From a virus, in IMG/VR virus record IMGVR_UViG_3300042923_000474, positions 1 to 64,000 of that record: 64,000 nt of DNA. One strand, written 5' to 3'. The notes under the pieces were generated by a model. That model made no database searches and was not told the DNA's origin. It saw nothing but the letters and a program-made list of their open reading frames with translations. The position numbers and the translations under genes were made by a program. This document shows, piece after piece, positions 15,816 through 25,614 of this stretch (within the stretch, counting starts at the first letter, position 1; each line of letters opens with the position of its first letter).

Positions 15816-17921
15816 ATGCCCCGTTCAAAGGCCAATCAACTGCATCCTGAGTTTCTCTCGACGCAGAACCTGAATCCTTTTGTGGGCAATGACTCGGCTT
15901 CGCGTAAACAGATGATGGCGGGCAACATGCCCCAAGCGTTGTCTCTGCTTAATCCAACTCGTCGGATACTGATGACGGGTATGGAACCTGAGTACGCGAA
16001 ATACGTGTTCAAGATTGAAATGCCGTGCGATGCGTACGTCATTGATGTCATTGACCGAGTCACTGCCAGTAATGTCAAAGGAGCCCTCAAACGCAACCCT
16101 GAGACCGTGGTGGTCTACGAGGATATTCAGAGCGGTGAAGTTGGGGTGATGTACATCCCAGAGTACCTGTCGTTCCATAAGCGGTTCGGCTTCGAGTTGG
16201 TCAAGGTTCCAGAAGCCATGGCGTTACTCGTGCCAGGGAACGGCGTCCCTAAAGGTACTGTGTTTGCACAACCTGCTACTGTAACACCGGAAGGTGAGTA
16301 CATGTACGGGCGGGAGCTGTCCTGCGTTTGGGCTACACTGCCAGGCGTAATTGAAGACGGCGGCATTATCGGTGAGACCGCTGCACGCAACATGTCCACT
16401 TACATGTACGAAGAACGTTCTGCGTCCTTCGGTAAGTCTGAGTATCCGCTCAACTTGTTCGGTGACGACGAGACGTATCGGATGTGCCCAGACGTAGGCG
16501 GGATTGTCGGGGACGATGGTGTCCTCATGGCATTCCGTCGCAAGCGCGAGATGATGGGATCGGTTGAAATGACCCCAGAGCGCCTGCGCAAGATCGACCG
16601 TATCTCTGATCGTCAGATCAAGGTACCGCCAGGATCTGAGGTTGTGAACATCACAGTCCAACACGATTCTGAAGCACGGGTGAACAACACGCCATTCGGC
16701 ATGGAATACACACCGAGCCGTTATGACGACGCTCAGCGCCGTTACTATCAGCGGATCATCGCCAAGTATCGTGAGCTGGAAAACTCCCGTCCAGGAGAAC
16801 AGCTGGTACTGTCGCGTGAGTTCCACCGTCTGGTAGTGGAAGCACTGGTTTACATCAACCCGTATCACAAGGGCGGTCGTAAGCTGTGCTACCGGAAAGT
16901 TGAACTGGATGATTGGCGCATCACTGTTACGGTACGCAAAGAAATCCGTGCGGGCATGGGTATTAAAATCACCTGTACTCACGGCGGTAAGGGCGTAATC
17001 GTTAAGGTGATGAAAGACGAAGATATGCCACGCGATAAGCATGGTCGTATCATCGATCTGGTCATGGACCCGATGTCACTCACCAAACGGATGAACATGG
17101 GTCGAGTAATCGAACCACGGATCAGTTCGGTGTGCATGGAGTACACACGCTTGTTGCGTGAAGCTCTGGGTCTGCGCGATGAGTTCACCCAGTACAACGT
17201 GGCCGAAGCGATTGTGCGTAAGCGTGGTGAGCTGCACACGGAGTTCTTCGATAAGTTCATGAGCTTCTATGAGCTGATCTCTCCGCGCATGGCTAAAGGT
17301 ATCCGCGACTACGAAGGCTTCAGTATTGAAGGCCATCTGGCCACAGTAGCTGCACACGGTATGCAACTCTGGCTACCTACCGATAACCCGGTGGTGTACT
17401 CGGACATCCTGCCACGTCTGCGTGCAGAGCATCCGTGCAACTATAGTCAGATCACGTGGCGCACTGGCAAAGGTAAAGTGGTCACCAGCCGCAAAGAAAT
17501 GGTTGTGGGTTCCATTTACACGATCATGCTGGAGAAGATTGCCCGAGACATGGCTGCCGTATCCTCGGCGAAGCTACAGATCAACGGCGTGCCTTCCCGG
17601 ATTGCGAACAACGATCGCTACAGCAGCCACATCCGCATGCAGCCAATGCGTTTTGCGGGTGAGACTGAAGTGCGGTTGATGCTGATGGCTATCGGTGGGA
17701 TGGCGACACGGGATCTGTTGGAACAAACCAACAACCCAGACTCGCATGCAATCGTGTACGAGAGTATCGTGCTGGCTGACTTCCCAACCAACCTGCCAGA
17801 AGCCATTCCGCGGGATAAGTTCCCTGCTAACGGCCACCGGATTGCCAAGCAGATCAAAGACCTTCACATGTGTGCGGGGATTGGATTTAAGCTGGTACCT
17901 GATAACATTCCAACTGAGTGA
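15816..17921 (+). CDS. Non-virion RNA polymerase beta subunit, C-terminal half (phiKZ gp71-73-like)
   Basis: 701 residues with a GGAGATAGGA site. The key evidence is HGGKGVIVKVMKDEDMPRD followed by IDLVMDPMSLTKRMNMGRVIE (about residues 389-430), a close match to the bacterial beta block [21 protein letters not shown]...VPSRMNIGQILE. Both active-site lysines (Lys392 and Lys397 here) are kept. This half contributes part of the catalytic centre, paired with the beta' halves at 2970 and 17927. In phiKZ the matching gene is, to my knowledge, interrupted by an intron-borne ORF (hence the name 71-73). Here the frame is continuous. It overlaps the next gene by a few bases or abuts it, so beta C and beta' C are co-translated. 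Confidence 0.9.
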   Translation: MPRSKANQLHPEFLSTQNLNPFVGNDSASRKQMMAGNMPQALSLLNPTRRILMTGMEPEYAKYVFKIEMPCDAYVIDVIDRVTASNVKGALKRNPETVVVYEDIQSGEVGVMYIPEYLSFHKRFGFELVKVPEAMALLVPGNGVPKGTVFAQPATVTPEGEYMYGRELSCVWATLPGVIEDGGIIGETAARNMSTYMYEERSASFGKSEYPLNLFGDDETYRMCPDVGGIVGDDGVLMAFRRKREMMGSVEMTPERLRKIDRISDRQIKVPPGSEVVNITVQHDSEARVNNTPFGMEYTPSRYDDAQRRYYQRIIAKYRELENSRPGEQLVLSREFHRLVVEALVYINPYHKGGRKLCYRKVELDDWRITVTVRKEIRAGMGIKITCTHGGKGVIVKVMKDEDMPRDKHGRIIDLVMDPMSLTKRMNMGRVIEPRISSVCMEYTRLLREALGLRDEFTQYNVAEAIVRKRGELHTEFFDKFMSFYELISPRMAKGIRDYEGFSIEGHLATVAAHGMQLWLPTDNPVVYSDILPRLRAEHPCNYSQITWRTGKGKVVTSRKEMVVGSIYTIMLEKIARDMAAVSSAKLQINGVPSRIANNDRYSSHIRMQPMRFAGETEVRLMLMAIGGMATRDLLEQTNNPDSHAIVYESIVLADFPTNLPEAIPRDKFPANGHRIAKQIKDLHMCAGIGFKLVPDNIPTE

Positions 17922-17926
17922 GCCCC

Positions 17927-19918
17927 ATGTCACTGATCGTTATCAATGGACGCGAGCTGCTTGGCATGCGTCCCGAACGTGTCAATGAATGGCTCATGGC
18001 TAAAGGCCTGGCAGAAGACGCAAAAGTTCTGCTGGAGCTGGACGACGGCCAACATGAGTCATCGGTTCAGCGGGTGGTTTATTCAACCTTCTGCTGGAAC
18101 TTTCAACGCATCTGGAAGAAGACTGCGCTCTGCGCCCGTCATGCGTTACTTCCACCTGCGCGCATTACCAGCAACAGCCATCTGCGGCTGATGGAGCACA
18201 GCTACTGGGATACCTTCGACACCTACCTTGAGGCGGGCGAAGAGCTGGACCTGGAATACCTGGACCTCATCGGCTGTAAGTCCGCCAACGCCATCTACAA
18301 CTACGCGGTCGATGAACTGCAAGAGTGGGTCGAAACGCTGTCGCTCGACGACTACTCCGACGTTGTAGAGTCTCCAGAGATCAAACACGCTCTGGATACC
18401 GTAGAGCCCAACCGTCGTTCCGTGGCAGAGTGTCACGACAACATCGGTCGCCTACTGATGACGTCGCCGGACCTGGAAAAGAATACGCTGTCGGAGTTCT
18501 GCCGATCGCGATTCATCATGAACGGTCAGGTGTTGCAGTGCATCGGTCCAAAGGGTTATCCCACAGAGATCAGTTCGGGTTACTTCCGTCATCCGATTCT
18601 GAACTCATTCTTGACGGGTCTGAACACGCTGTACGAAAGTGCGGCCGAGTCTCGCTCTGCTACTAAGGCGATGTACTACTCGAAAGACCACGTTGAGAAG
18701 GGTGAATACTTCCAGCGTAAGATGCAGCTGGGCGCGTTCCCTGTGGCACGGTTGTTCAAGGGTGACTGCGGTTCTACCAAGTACCTGCAGATCACGATGA
18801 GCGAAGAGCTGCTTTATGCGTTTGCCGGTAAGTACCGACTGACGAAAGAAGGCAAGCTTGTAGCCATCTGGAAGAACAGCCGTGAATTGATCGGTGAAAC
18901 GATTCTGCTGCGCTCCTCCATCCACTGTCAGCGCTTCCATGAGCACGGCGTGTGTCAGACCTGCTTCGGCTATCTGGGACATTCTATTGTTCGTGGTTCC
19001 AACCTCGGCCATGTATCCTCGTCTGAGCTTTGCAAGGACGCCTCTCAGGCGCTTCTGGCAGTTAAGCATAGCGATGCTACCGTGGACATCGCAGACATCG
19101 CCCTGGGCGATCTGGAGCAGCTCTACCTCACACCATCGGCAGACGAAGAGGCTGCAGACCTACGGTTGTTGTATAACTCGGGTCTGAAGGATCTCCGGCT
19201 GGCTGTCGATGAACGCTACGTGCGTAACTTGCACGACGTGAAGGTAGTGGACGATCTGTCCAAGCTGACCCTGTCGAACACCACCAGCCTGTATTCGCTA
19301 CAGCTGTGGTACACCGATGAGGATGGCTTTGAGCAGGTGCAGCGTTTGACGGTAGCCAACGGTTCTCGTCAGGCGTCGTTTACTCTGCCCATGCTGGAGT
19401 ACATCCGCAAAGCGGGTTGGACCATCGTCGAGGGGATGGTGGTAATTGACATGAAAGAATGGGAATACGATGACAGCCTGTTGTCGCTCCCAGTGCAGCA
19501 TGCCAACATGTTGGAGTACATCAACGACGTAGAAACCTTCACGCGCTCCAGTGGTAAAGGTAGCGGTGACGGCGCACGCGATCGTCTGGTGAACTACGAG
19601 ACTCTCGATGAGGGTCTACTGATGATGAACAAGATGGTGTCGTCGAAACTCAACGTCAACATCGCTCACCAGGAAATCGTTATCTCCTGCATGACCGCCA
19701 TCAGTGAAACTGACGCGCGCTTCCCGCGCATGCCGTCTGAAGGTACGATCCGTCCGTATGAGGATCTGATTCGTGATCGATCCCTAGCCGGGACTCTTTC
19801 TTACGAACATTTGGAGCGTATCTATGGAAACCCACGCACCTATTTGAATATGAACAGGTGCTATCATCCGATGGATGCGCTGCATGCCGATCTTCCAGAA
19901 GGCGTGACGGTGCTGTAA
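17927..19918 (+). CDS. Non-virion RNA polymerase beta' subunit, C-terminal half (phiKZ gp74-like)
   Basis: 663 residues from ATG 17927; a GTG at 17918 overlapping the previous stop (GTGA) is an alternative start. The block RSSIHCQRFHEHGVCQTCFG followed by GSNLGHVSSSELCKDASQALLAVKH (about residues 325-380) matches the beta' region with the second zinc cysteine cluster and the [22 protein letters not shown] motif. The KDHVEKGEYFQRKMQLGAF region corresponds to the bridge-helix area. It is directly coupled to beta C and followed by a hairpin. The related virion-polymerase half lies at 23502-24785 on the other strand. This is a core catalytic subunit; its role rests on motif plus synteny. Confidence 0.85.
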   Translation: MSLIVINGRELLGMRPERVNEWLMAKGLAEDAKVLLELDDGQHESSVQRVVYSTFCWNFQRIWKKTALCARHALLPPARITSNSHLRLMEHSYWDTFDTYLEAGEELDLEYLDLIGCKSANAIYNYAVDELQEWVETLSLDDYSDVVESPEIKHALDTVEPNRRSVAECHDNIGRLLMTSPDLEKNTLSEFCRSRFIMNGQVLQCIGPKGYPTEISSGYFRHPILNSFLTGLNTLYESAAESRSATKAMYYSKDHVEKGEYFQRKMQLGAFPVARLFKGDCGSTKYLQITMSEELLYAFAGKYRLTKEGKLVAIWKNSRELIGETILLRSSIHCQRFHEHGVCQTCFGYLGHSIVRGSNLGHVSSSELCKDASQALLAVKHSDATVDIADIALGDLEQLYLTPSADEEAADLRLLYNSGLKDLRLAVDERYVRNLHDVKVVDDLSKLTLSNTTSLYSLQLWYTDEDGFEQVQRLTVANGSRQASFTLPMLEYIRKAGWTIVEGMVVIDMKEWEYDDSLLSLPVQHANMLEYINDVETFTRSSGKGSGDGARDRLVNYETLDEGLLMMNKMVSSKLNVNIAHQEIVISCMTAISETDARFPRMPSEGTIRPYEDLIRDRSLAGTLSYEHLERIYGNPRTYLNMNRCYHPMDALHADLPEGVTVL

Positions 19919-19931
19919 CAGGTAAAGGCTG

Positions 19932-19947
19932 CCCCTCTTCGGAGGGG
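19932..19947 (+). terminator. Terminator hairpin after nvRNAP genes
   Basis: CCCCTC / GAGGGG stem with TTCG loop, followed after about 17 bases by TAATTTTTTGTATG. The TATG lies just ahead of the GGGGGAG ribosome site of the helicase gene. Confidence 0.6.
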
Positions 19948-19983
19948 TAGTGCTCCCTGTAATTTTTTGTATGGGGGAGTCCG

Positions 19984-21504
19984 ATGCGGATTGACGTTTA
20001 CTCGCACGGGTACACAGTAAGTAAGTTGACACGCGCAGCCCTTACTGGCATCTCAAGGCTTTGCCGCTTCCTCGGACATTTTGAACTGCAGCCCAACGAA
20101 GTCGGTCGCTATGAGCAAAAGCAAACAGCGACTTACGCCGGTGGTTATGCAAACAGGGAGCTGTTCTGTTTTCACAAAGGCACGCTTGATCGCTTTCTGG
20201 CAATCATCCGTGACATTGATGCAAGCATTAAGCCTGAGATTGTCACCCACGAGTTGTGGGATTCTGTACCTGTAGAGATGAAGCTTAAAGACCTTCGAGA
20301 TCCTCGTTGGGGTCAGCCTGGTGCAATTCGCCATGCGATCGCTGAAGGGGAAATCAAGGCAGTCTGCCTAGGCCCTGGCCGCGGTAAGACGTTTGTGTTC
20401 AACCGAGTTACCCACCACTTCCAACGACGTGTGTGTATGGTCATTCGGGCGAACTATGTAGACAAATGGGAAGAGGATATCGGGGAAGCCCACGAGTGCG
20501 AGGATGGTGACATTCTCAAAGTCAAAGGTGGCAAGGACCTTATGGCCCTGATGCATGCGGCACTAGCGGGAACGCTGACAGCCAAGTACATCCTGATCTC
20601 TAACTCTACCTACCGCAATTACCTCAAGTTGTGGGAGATGGCGAGTGGTGACCTGAAAGACAAAGGGTTCCCTCTAAGTCCTCATGAAGTGATGGGTGCG
20701 TTGGGCGTAGAGATTCTGGGCATCGACGAGGTGCACCAGGACTTCCACTTCAACCACCGCCTGATCATCTACAGCCACGTTCCAAAGATCTTGACGCTGT
20801 CGGGTACACTGGACCCAGATAACTCGTTCAAGAACGATGTGACGAAGCTGACGTTCCCGTTAGAAACCCGCTTCATTGAGCCACCGCCTCCACCTTATCT
20901 GCGCTGCAAGGCTCTCCAGTTCTCGCTGGCCAGTCCGCATCTGATCAAGTGGAAGCACCGTGGTCGTTCCGAGTATTCGCAGGCCGCTTTGGAAAAGAGC
21001 ATCCTGCATTACAAGAAGACTCTGGACAACTACAAGAACATGATCCTGGACATCGCGTCCATCAGCTTTATGCCCTTGTGGAAACCCGGCAGGAAACTGT
21101 TGGTCTTCGCAGGCACGAAGAAGATGTGTACGGTGTTGGCAGATGCGTTCGCCAAGAAATACCCGGACATGCAAGTTCGGCGATACATTGGTGAGGACCC
21201 GTATGTTCATTTGCGTGAGGGTGACATCATTGTCTCCACCACCAAGTCGTGCGGTACGGCTGTCGACATTCCAGGCTTGGCCATCTCTTTGATGACCGAG
21301 GCGGTCAACGATACACAGGCGAACTTGCAGCACATTAAACGTCTGCGAGAACCGCCACCAGGACCGGATTACTTTACGCCCGAGTTTCTGTATTTCTTGT
21401 GCGTGAACATTCCACAACACATGAATTACCACAAACGCAAGACAGAGATCTTTGCGAAAGAGGTGATTTCCCATGAACTCTTATTAACGGATTACGTGAT
21501 ATGA
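19984..21504 (+). CDS. SF2 DNA/RNA helicase (UvsW-like type)
   Basis: 506 residues with a GGGGGAG site. It has the superfamily 2 motifs: Walker A GPGRGKT (residues 130-136), DEVH (residues 248-251, Walker B), SGT motif III (273-275), and a C-terminal RecA domain with LLVFAGTKKM, IIVSTTKSCGTAVDIPG and a motif VI-like QHIKRLREP. An N-terminal 100 residues precede a QPGA Q-motif-like element. The order and length fit recombination-type phage helicases such as T4 UvsW, which remodel branched DNA. Substrate preference cannot be read from the sequence. It is coupled to the next gene by ATGA overlap. Confidence 0.87.
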   Translation: MRIDVYSHGYTVSKLTRAALTGISRLCRFLGHFELQPNEVGRYEQKQTATYAGGYANRELFCFHKGTLDRFLAIIRDIDASIKPEIVTHELWDSVPVEMKLKDLRDPRWGQPGAIRHAIAEGEIKAVCLGPGRGKTFVFNRVTHHFQRRVCMVIRANYVDKWEEDIGEAHECEDGDILKVKGGKDLMALMHAALAGTLTAKYILISNSTYRNYLKLWEMASGDLKDKGFPLSPHEVMGALGVEILGIDEVHQDFHFNHRLIIYSHVPKILTLSGTLDPDNSFKNDVTKLTFPLETRFIEPPPPPYLRCKALQFSLASPHLIKWKHRGRSEYSQAALEKSILHYKKTLDNYKNMILDIASISFMPLWKPGRKLLVFAGTKKMCTVLADAFAKKYPDMQVRRYIGEDPYVHLREGDIIVSTTKSCGTAVDIPGLAISLMTEAVNDTQANLQHIKRLREPPPGPDYFTPEFLYFLCVNIPQHMNYHKRKTEIFAKEVISHELLLTDYVI

Positions 21505-21860
21505 GCCGTGCAGTGATAACTCACAAAGGACCTGCCAAGGCCCACGACATCATGGCGTTGTTCATTCAGGACAACCCAGCCTTACTGCACTCGCACCTTG
21601 AGGGCATGACGGTAACCCTGCTGTCGGTGAACGGTAAACCTAACACCTTGGATGCTAAGATGGAGCCTCTGCCATCCTACCCACCCAAGACTGGCCAGGA
21701 AGACCGTACGGTTCATCATTACAACGGCGAAGGCCGACTGGTGCTGGCTGTAAAGCAAAGCCCTCAACGGGGCTCTGTCGCAGTTCACCCCATCGGCTCG
21801 GAGCTGGAATCCTCTGACCTTGAGTTCGAGGTGGTCGCACGTATCCGTCAGGCAAACTAG
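21501..21860 (+). CDS. Small unknown protein downstream of helicase
   Basis: 119 residues, with its ATG overlapping the helicase stop (ATGA). The fold looks beta-rich (MTVTLLSVNGKPNTLD, GEGRLVLAVKQS, LEFEVVARIRQ). No domain recognised. Translation coupling and operon position hint at a helicase-associated role, but nothing in the sequence proves it. It ends 2 bases before the next ATG. Confidence 0.75.
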   Translation: MSRAVITHKGPAKAHDIMALFIQDNPALLHSHLEGMTVTLLSVNGKPNTLDAKMEPLPSYPPKTGQEDRTVHHYNGEGRLVLAVKQSPQRGSVAVHPIGSELESSDLEFEVVARIRQAN

Positions 21861-21862
21861 TC

Positions 21863-22141
21863 ATGACGATCTTTGTAAAACCCGCCTCTCTGTATGAGGT
21901 GGGCAGCAGTGGTGACCGGGTGTATACACCCGGCATTGCCTTTGAATTCGAGCAGTACAATGGAGTTGAAGAGATTCAGTTTGGTATCCACCACCGCCAC
22001 TGCAAGGTAGGCACCTGGGCTTATAACTCCCGGACTGGTGTCACCACCCTGACCTTCATCGAAGACTTCCTCAAGCGTGACTGGTTGGTTGAAACCAATT
22101 CAACCTTTCACACCGACACAGTAAGGAACTACACCCTGTGA
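21863..22141 (+). CDS. Small unknown protein
   Basis: 92 residues, starting 2 bases after the previous stop, with CAGGC upstream. It is beta-strand rich with aromatic and polar residues (GIAFEFEQYNGVEEIQFGIHHRHCKVGTW). No motif recognised. The stop overlaps a GTG start for the next gene (GTGA). It belongs to a four-gene coupled unit 19984-22941. Confidence 0.7.
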   Translation: MTIFVKPASLYEVGSSGDRVYTPGIAFEFEQYNGVEEIQFGIHHRHCKVGTWAYNSRTGVTTLTFIEDFLKRDWLVETNSTFHTDTVRNYTL

Positions 22142-22941
22142 ACAAGCCTTATCAATCCGCTCCCCTTTCCGAATCCCACCTGCGCCTCGGCCTGTTGCTG
22201 GACTTCGCGAACAACGTGAACCGTGGCCTGGACCGCAAAGAGATGAACCCAATGGGTAGCCTCTATGTGTTCGACGACCACAGCGAAATCCGCACCCCAA
22301 CCGTCGTGCCTGAAAACTGGCCACATGGTTTGATCCGCGTATATCGTGAGCAGAAGACCCAAGGCTTCGAGCCAGAATTCGTGTTGCACCAGTTCGACCC
22401 TGCCATGCAAACCGTCGCCTTCGACGCCAAGCGTTCCGGTGGTCTGGACCAGCAAGGCATTCGCTTCATCACCCAGACTGGTTGGCACGGCCTGGACGCT
22501 CACTATCTGGTCATGCCAGAATTCGAGCAGCTCTCCTTCATTCCCCTGATCGGCACTCACACCGACTCCGTGGAATCCATCCTGGACCAATCGAAGCTCG
22601 GCGGCTATGATCGCAAGATCGTACGCATGACTTACGAAGAAGCCATGATCAAGGAAGCGTACGACAGCGAAGACGATCTGGAACTGTATCGCGGCGTACC
22701 GCATACCTACCACAACTGGATCATGCTCAACGCACTGATCGTGGCGAAGATCGTTACCCTGCGTGCCATTGCACTGGCTGAAGCTGGTGAGAATGCGTTC
22801 CGTGAAACAGTCGAGCGCGACAGTGTTACCGGTGCACCACTGCCGGTCGACGTATCGGGTGAAGCCGATCTGGTCGACCCAGAGCCGATCGTGATCGAGC
22901 AGCCTTTCATCCCTGAAGCAGTCGAAGACGAAAAGCCGTAA
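22138..22941 (+). CDS. Unknown protein with acidic C terminus
   Basis: 267 residues from GTG, overlapping the previous stop; the AAGG-type site upstream supports GTG. Ordered alpha/beta body (about 1-235), including PMGSLYVFDDHSE and a helix LNALIVAKIVTLRAIALAEAG near 195-215, then an acidic Pro/Glu tail (VDPEPIVIEQPFIPEAVEDE). Optimised codons suggest abundance. No family recognised. It is last before a convergent terminator. Confidence 0.75.
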   Translation: MNKPYQSAPLSESHLRLGLLLDFANNVNRGLDRKEMNPMGSLYVFDDHSEIRTPTVVPENWPHGLIRVYREQKTQGFEPEFVLHQFDPAMQTVAFDAKRSGGLDQQGIRFITQTGWHGLDAHYLVMPEFEQLSFIPLIGTHTDSVESILDQSKLGGYDRKIVRMTYEEAMIKEAYDSEDDLELYRGVPHTYHNWIMLNALIVAKIVTLRAIALAEAGENAFRETVERDSVTGAPLPVDVSGEADLVDPEPIVIEQPFIPEAVEDEKP

Positions 22942-22949
22942 CGGCATAG

Positions 22950-22975
22950 CCCCCTCTCCCTCACGGGAGAGGGGG
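22950..22975. terminator. Bidirectional terminator between convergent genes
   Basis: CCCCCTCTCCC / GGGAGAGGGGG stem with TCAC loop. CGGCATAG on the left (minus-facing tag) and CTCTATGCTC plus a T9 run on the right. Confidence 0.82.
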
Positions 22976-23002
22976 TTTGACTCTATGCTCTTTTTTTTTG
23001 TT

Positions 23003-23488
23003 TCAAGGCGCGTGGTAAAAGCCCTTGAGACGTTCAACTTGCATCTCGTCGTTCACGCAGCGGTGGATGCGGTTCCAGTCGTAACGGGACACAGCCACCG
23101 AGCGCGATTGCGGGTCGCAGGTTTGGGCCATCATGTGCAGAACGCGTTCGAGGAAGTTGCGGTCCATGACAGCCACAGCCTTCATCTTGTCCTGCCAGCG
23201 GTTACGGAAACGCATGTGCATGCAACCGTCGCGGTTCTTGTACACCCACTGCAGCAGCGAATCCCAGGCCGTGTTGAAGTCCTGGCCTTCCAGACGCATG
23301 ACCATCTTGATGTGACGCAGCAGTTTGGTTTGCTGTTCCACACCTTCTTCTTCGCTGGTCGCACGCTTGGGGCTCATGATCTCTTCGTACTGCTTGAGAA
23401 TCCCCGAGACCGTTTCCATCGTGATGGTCAGTTTGGATTTGATCGGTACAACAGCGGCGGCTTGTTTAGCCAATACTTCTTCGCCCAT
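23003..23488 (-). CDS. Unknown protein downstream of vRNAP subunit
   Basis: 161 residues from ATG 23488 with an AAGGAG site. An upstream in-frame ATG (23527) lies inside the previous gene and lacks a site. It is helical and basic, with a conserved-looking core (FRNRWQDKMKAVAVMDRNFLERVLHMMAQ). It starts 13 bases after the RNAP subunit gene ends, so it is expressed with it. It could be a virion protein packaged with the virion RNAP; function unknown. Confidence 0.75.
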   Translation of the reverse strand: MGEEVLAKQAAAVVPIKSKLTITMETVSGILKQYEEIMSPKRATSEEEGVEQQTKLLRHIKMVMRLEGQDFNTAWDSLLQWVYKNRDGCMHMRFRNRWQDKMKAVAVMDRNFLERVLHMMAQTCDPQSRSVAVSRYDWNRIHRCVNDEMQVERLKGFYHAP

Positions 23489-23501
23489 TGCAAGGCTCCT
23501 T

Positions 23502-24785
23502 TTAAGTGAAGTGACGCGATGGTTCAAAACGGGTGGTCTTCAAGGCAGTGCCGTGAGCCTTACCCATGAAGATGTAGAGCATCATCGATCCCATGTCCGA
23601 CGCCTGCCCACCCAGAGAGTTCGGGAAGCGTGCGTTCATGTCACCCATGCAGCGAGCACAGTAACCAGCACCTTCAGTGCGGCAACGTTGAGGGCTACGC
23701 AACAGGACAACCTTGTTCACGTACCGAGAGATGTTCTCCTTGGTCAGCGCAACGGTCTTGCCTTGTTCGATGATGTAGTAGCCAACATAACGATCTGCTT
23801 TGTTGGCATTGATCAGGCGACGAATACCGAGGATAGCTCCGCAGTCTTCTTCGGTGATCGCATGGTTCTGGAATACCCGGATCAGGTACTGTACAGCCTC
23901 ACCCCCGAGTGCAGTCTGTGCACCCCGGTTAAAGGAACCCTCACGCAGACTGTTGGCATAGTCAGGGAGGTTCTGAAGGTTGAGGCCTTCATCCAGAGAC
24001 GTGGGGATCAGGGTTACAGATGTACCGTCACCGAAAGCCGACTCCTCACCGTGCATGAGCAATGTCTTCATGCGAACGATGTCAAAGTTCTTCTTACCGA
24101 TGAGGTAGTCTTCCGAGTCATCCCCCTTGATCCATTCACGGTCAAGTTTGGACAGCTCACCCTTGATGATCGAAATCGTGGCCGGGTCGTGCAGACGATC
24201 CTTGTACTGCTCCAGCAACTTGGCGCGCAGCTCACGGATCTTCGGATCAGTCACCAGAGACTTACGTGTGGTCCCCGGTGTAAAGATCTGAGTCATACCC
24301 GACAGAATGCAGGCACAGGCCTCGGTGTACTTGAGGTACTCCCAGACGTAGATCTTGGCTGGATCGTTCTGACTACGGTCGGCGGGATTACTCGTCAACC
24401 TCGCGGCAATGATCTTTTCGACGTTGCTGATGCGGATGGCTTCCGGGTTGAACGGGATCTTGCCGTTGAACGCGTAGACCACAACGACATGGTGCCATAG
24501 AACCCAAGCGTAAGGGGCTTGGCAATCTGCTTCGCAGCCAATGAAGTCACCTTTCTTCAAGTCCACCAGTTCACGCTTCTGGTAGAGAGGTTTGGTTGCG
24601 TCCGCTTCAAAGCGCAGCTTGGATTCGCCGATCTTGACAACCCACTGCTTATCTTCGATGTACGGCTCGAACTCACCACCCTCGCCACGGGTGACAGTAA
24701 AGGCACGGATGGACCAAGACAATCGCTTGTACAGGCCCAGCTCCATGCACTTGAGGAAGAACAGCTTCTTGTCAAGCGTTTCCAT
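23502..24785 (-). CDS. Virion RNA polymerase beta' subunit, C-terminal half (phiKZ gp80-like)
   Basis: 427 residues. LREGSFNRGAQTALGGEAV matches the beta' bridge-helix/trigger region [29 protein letters not shown]. It is followed by DCGAILG (EEDCGT in bacteria), then RSPQRCRTEGAGYCARCMG (a zinc cysteine pair), and GQASDMGSMMLYIFMGKAHG in the place of [18 protein letters not shown]. This marks a beta' C-half. It differs clearly from the non-virion copy at 17927. Synteny (upstream of structural genes and next to a 23003 unknown) fits phiKZ gp80, part of the polymerase carried in the virion that transcribes early genes. The other vRNAP subunits are outside the window. Confidence 0.83.
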   Translation of the reverse strand: METLDKKLFFLKCMELGLYKRLSWSIRAFTVTRGEGGEFEPYIEDKQWVVKIGESKLRFEADATKPLYQKRELVDLKKGDFIGCEADCQAPYAWVLWHHVVVVYAFNGKIPFNPEAIRISNVEKIIAARLTSNPADRSQNDPAKIYVWEYLKYTEACACILSGMTQIFTPGTTRKSLVTDPKIRELRAKLLEQYKDRLHDPATISIIKGELSKLDREWIKGDDSEDYLIGKKNFDIVRMKTLLMHGEESAFGDGTSVTLIPTSLDEGLNLQNLPDYANSLREGSFNRGAQTALGGEAVQYLIRVFQNHAITEEDCGAILGIRRLINANKADRYVGYYIIEQGKTVALTKENISRYVNKVVLLRSPQRCRTEGAGYCARCMGDMNARFPNSLGGQASDMGSMMLYIFMGKAHGTALKTTRFEPSRHFT

Positions 24786-25614
24786 GACCCAGTACCTTTG
24801 TCAGAATCTTGGTGATCACACCCATGATGCGTTGACCCGCCAGACTGGAACCCAGCACCGGTTCAATCAAGTGGGCGGTTTCCTGAATCAGGTCATTGCG
24901 AGGCAGATCAGAGATCAATGCCATGCCCGCCACCTCAACGGCCATCTCCTCAGGCGGGATGCCTTGGAACCATGCGTCGTTGTTCAGGATCAGGGTGTTC
25001 ATTGACTGACCCAGTGCGGCACCATCACGGACGTAGGCCACCACCTTGGCGTCTGGGTACAGGGCGGCAAAGACGCGGAAGTCGCTCAGCGCACCCGAAG
25101 CCACCTTAGGCTCATCGAGGGTCAGCACAGGCTCAGACTTGAACGTACCATCCAGTTTGTTGATCAGGCTGTCCGATACGCTGACGATCCAGTCGATCAT
25201 GTGACCGTCATGGTTCTTACCGGCAGACTCAAACAACTCGATCAGGATGTCTTCATTACTGGCACCCATCTCCCGTACGTCTGTGCCTTCTGGATAGTCA
25301 GCAGGCGACACACCTTCAGGCGTATCCCACATGACCAAGAACTCCAAGAGGTCAGCGGTAACGCTCAAGGCTGAGGGTTCGAACTCGATCTCTACACCGA
25401 ACTGAGCATAAGCGGCAAGGATACCCTCGATCATCATGTTCTCGGCATTGCCAGCGATGACCTCAGGTTCAATGCCCTGTTCACCCAGGACGATGTGTTC
25501 GATGCGATCGGTATGACCGTTCATGCCAAACCGGTAAAGTAGGTTGATTGCATGCATCAATTCTACTACCCGATTGGGGTGGTAAACGGCGTTGAAGAAT
25601 TTCTCAAGGTCCAT
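24772..25614 (-). CDS. Unknown protein, first gene of the vRNAP operon
   Basis: 280 residues from ATG 25614 (MDLEKFFNAVYHPNRV) with an AGGTG site; a longer ORF extends upstream through the divergent intergenic region and is not used. It is acidic and helical, with a hydrophobic central stretch (LLEFLVMWDTPEG). No domain recognised. It overlaps the RNAP beta' gene by 14 bases. Likely a structural or vRNAP-associated protein, by position only. Confidence 0.75.
   Translation of the reverse strand: MDLEKFFNAVYHPNRVVELMHAINLLYRFGMNGHTDRIEHIVLGEQGIEPEVIAGNAENMMIEGILAAYAQFGVEIEFEPSALSVTADLLEFLVMWDTPEGVSPADYPEGTDVREMGASNEDILIELFESAGKNHDGHMIDWIVSVSDSLINKLDGTFKSEPVLTLDEPKVASGALSDFRVFAALYPDAKVVAYVRDGAALGQSMNTLILNNDAWFQGIPPEEMAVEVAGMALISDLPRNDLIQETAHLIEPVLGSSLAGQRIMGVITKILTKVLGHGNA

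Noticed and set aside
15816-17921. Intron or homing endonuclease in RNAP beta C gene, as in phiKZ 71-73
   Set aside because: The frame is continuous with all motifs in order; no HNH or GIY-YIG sequence seen.
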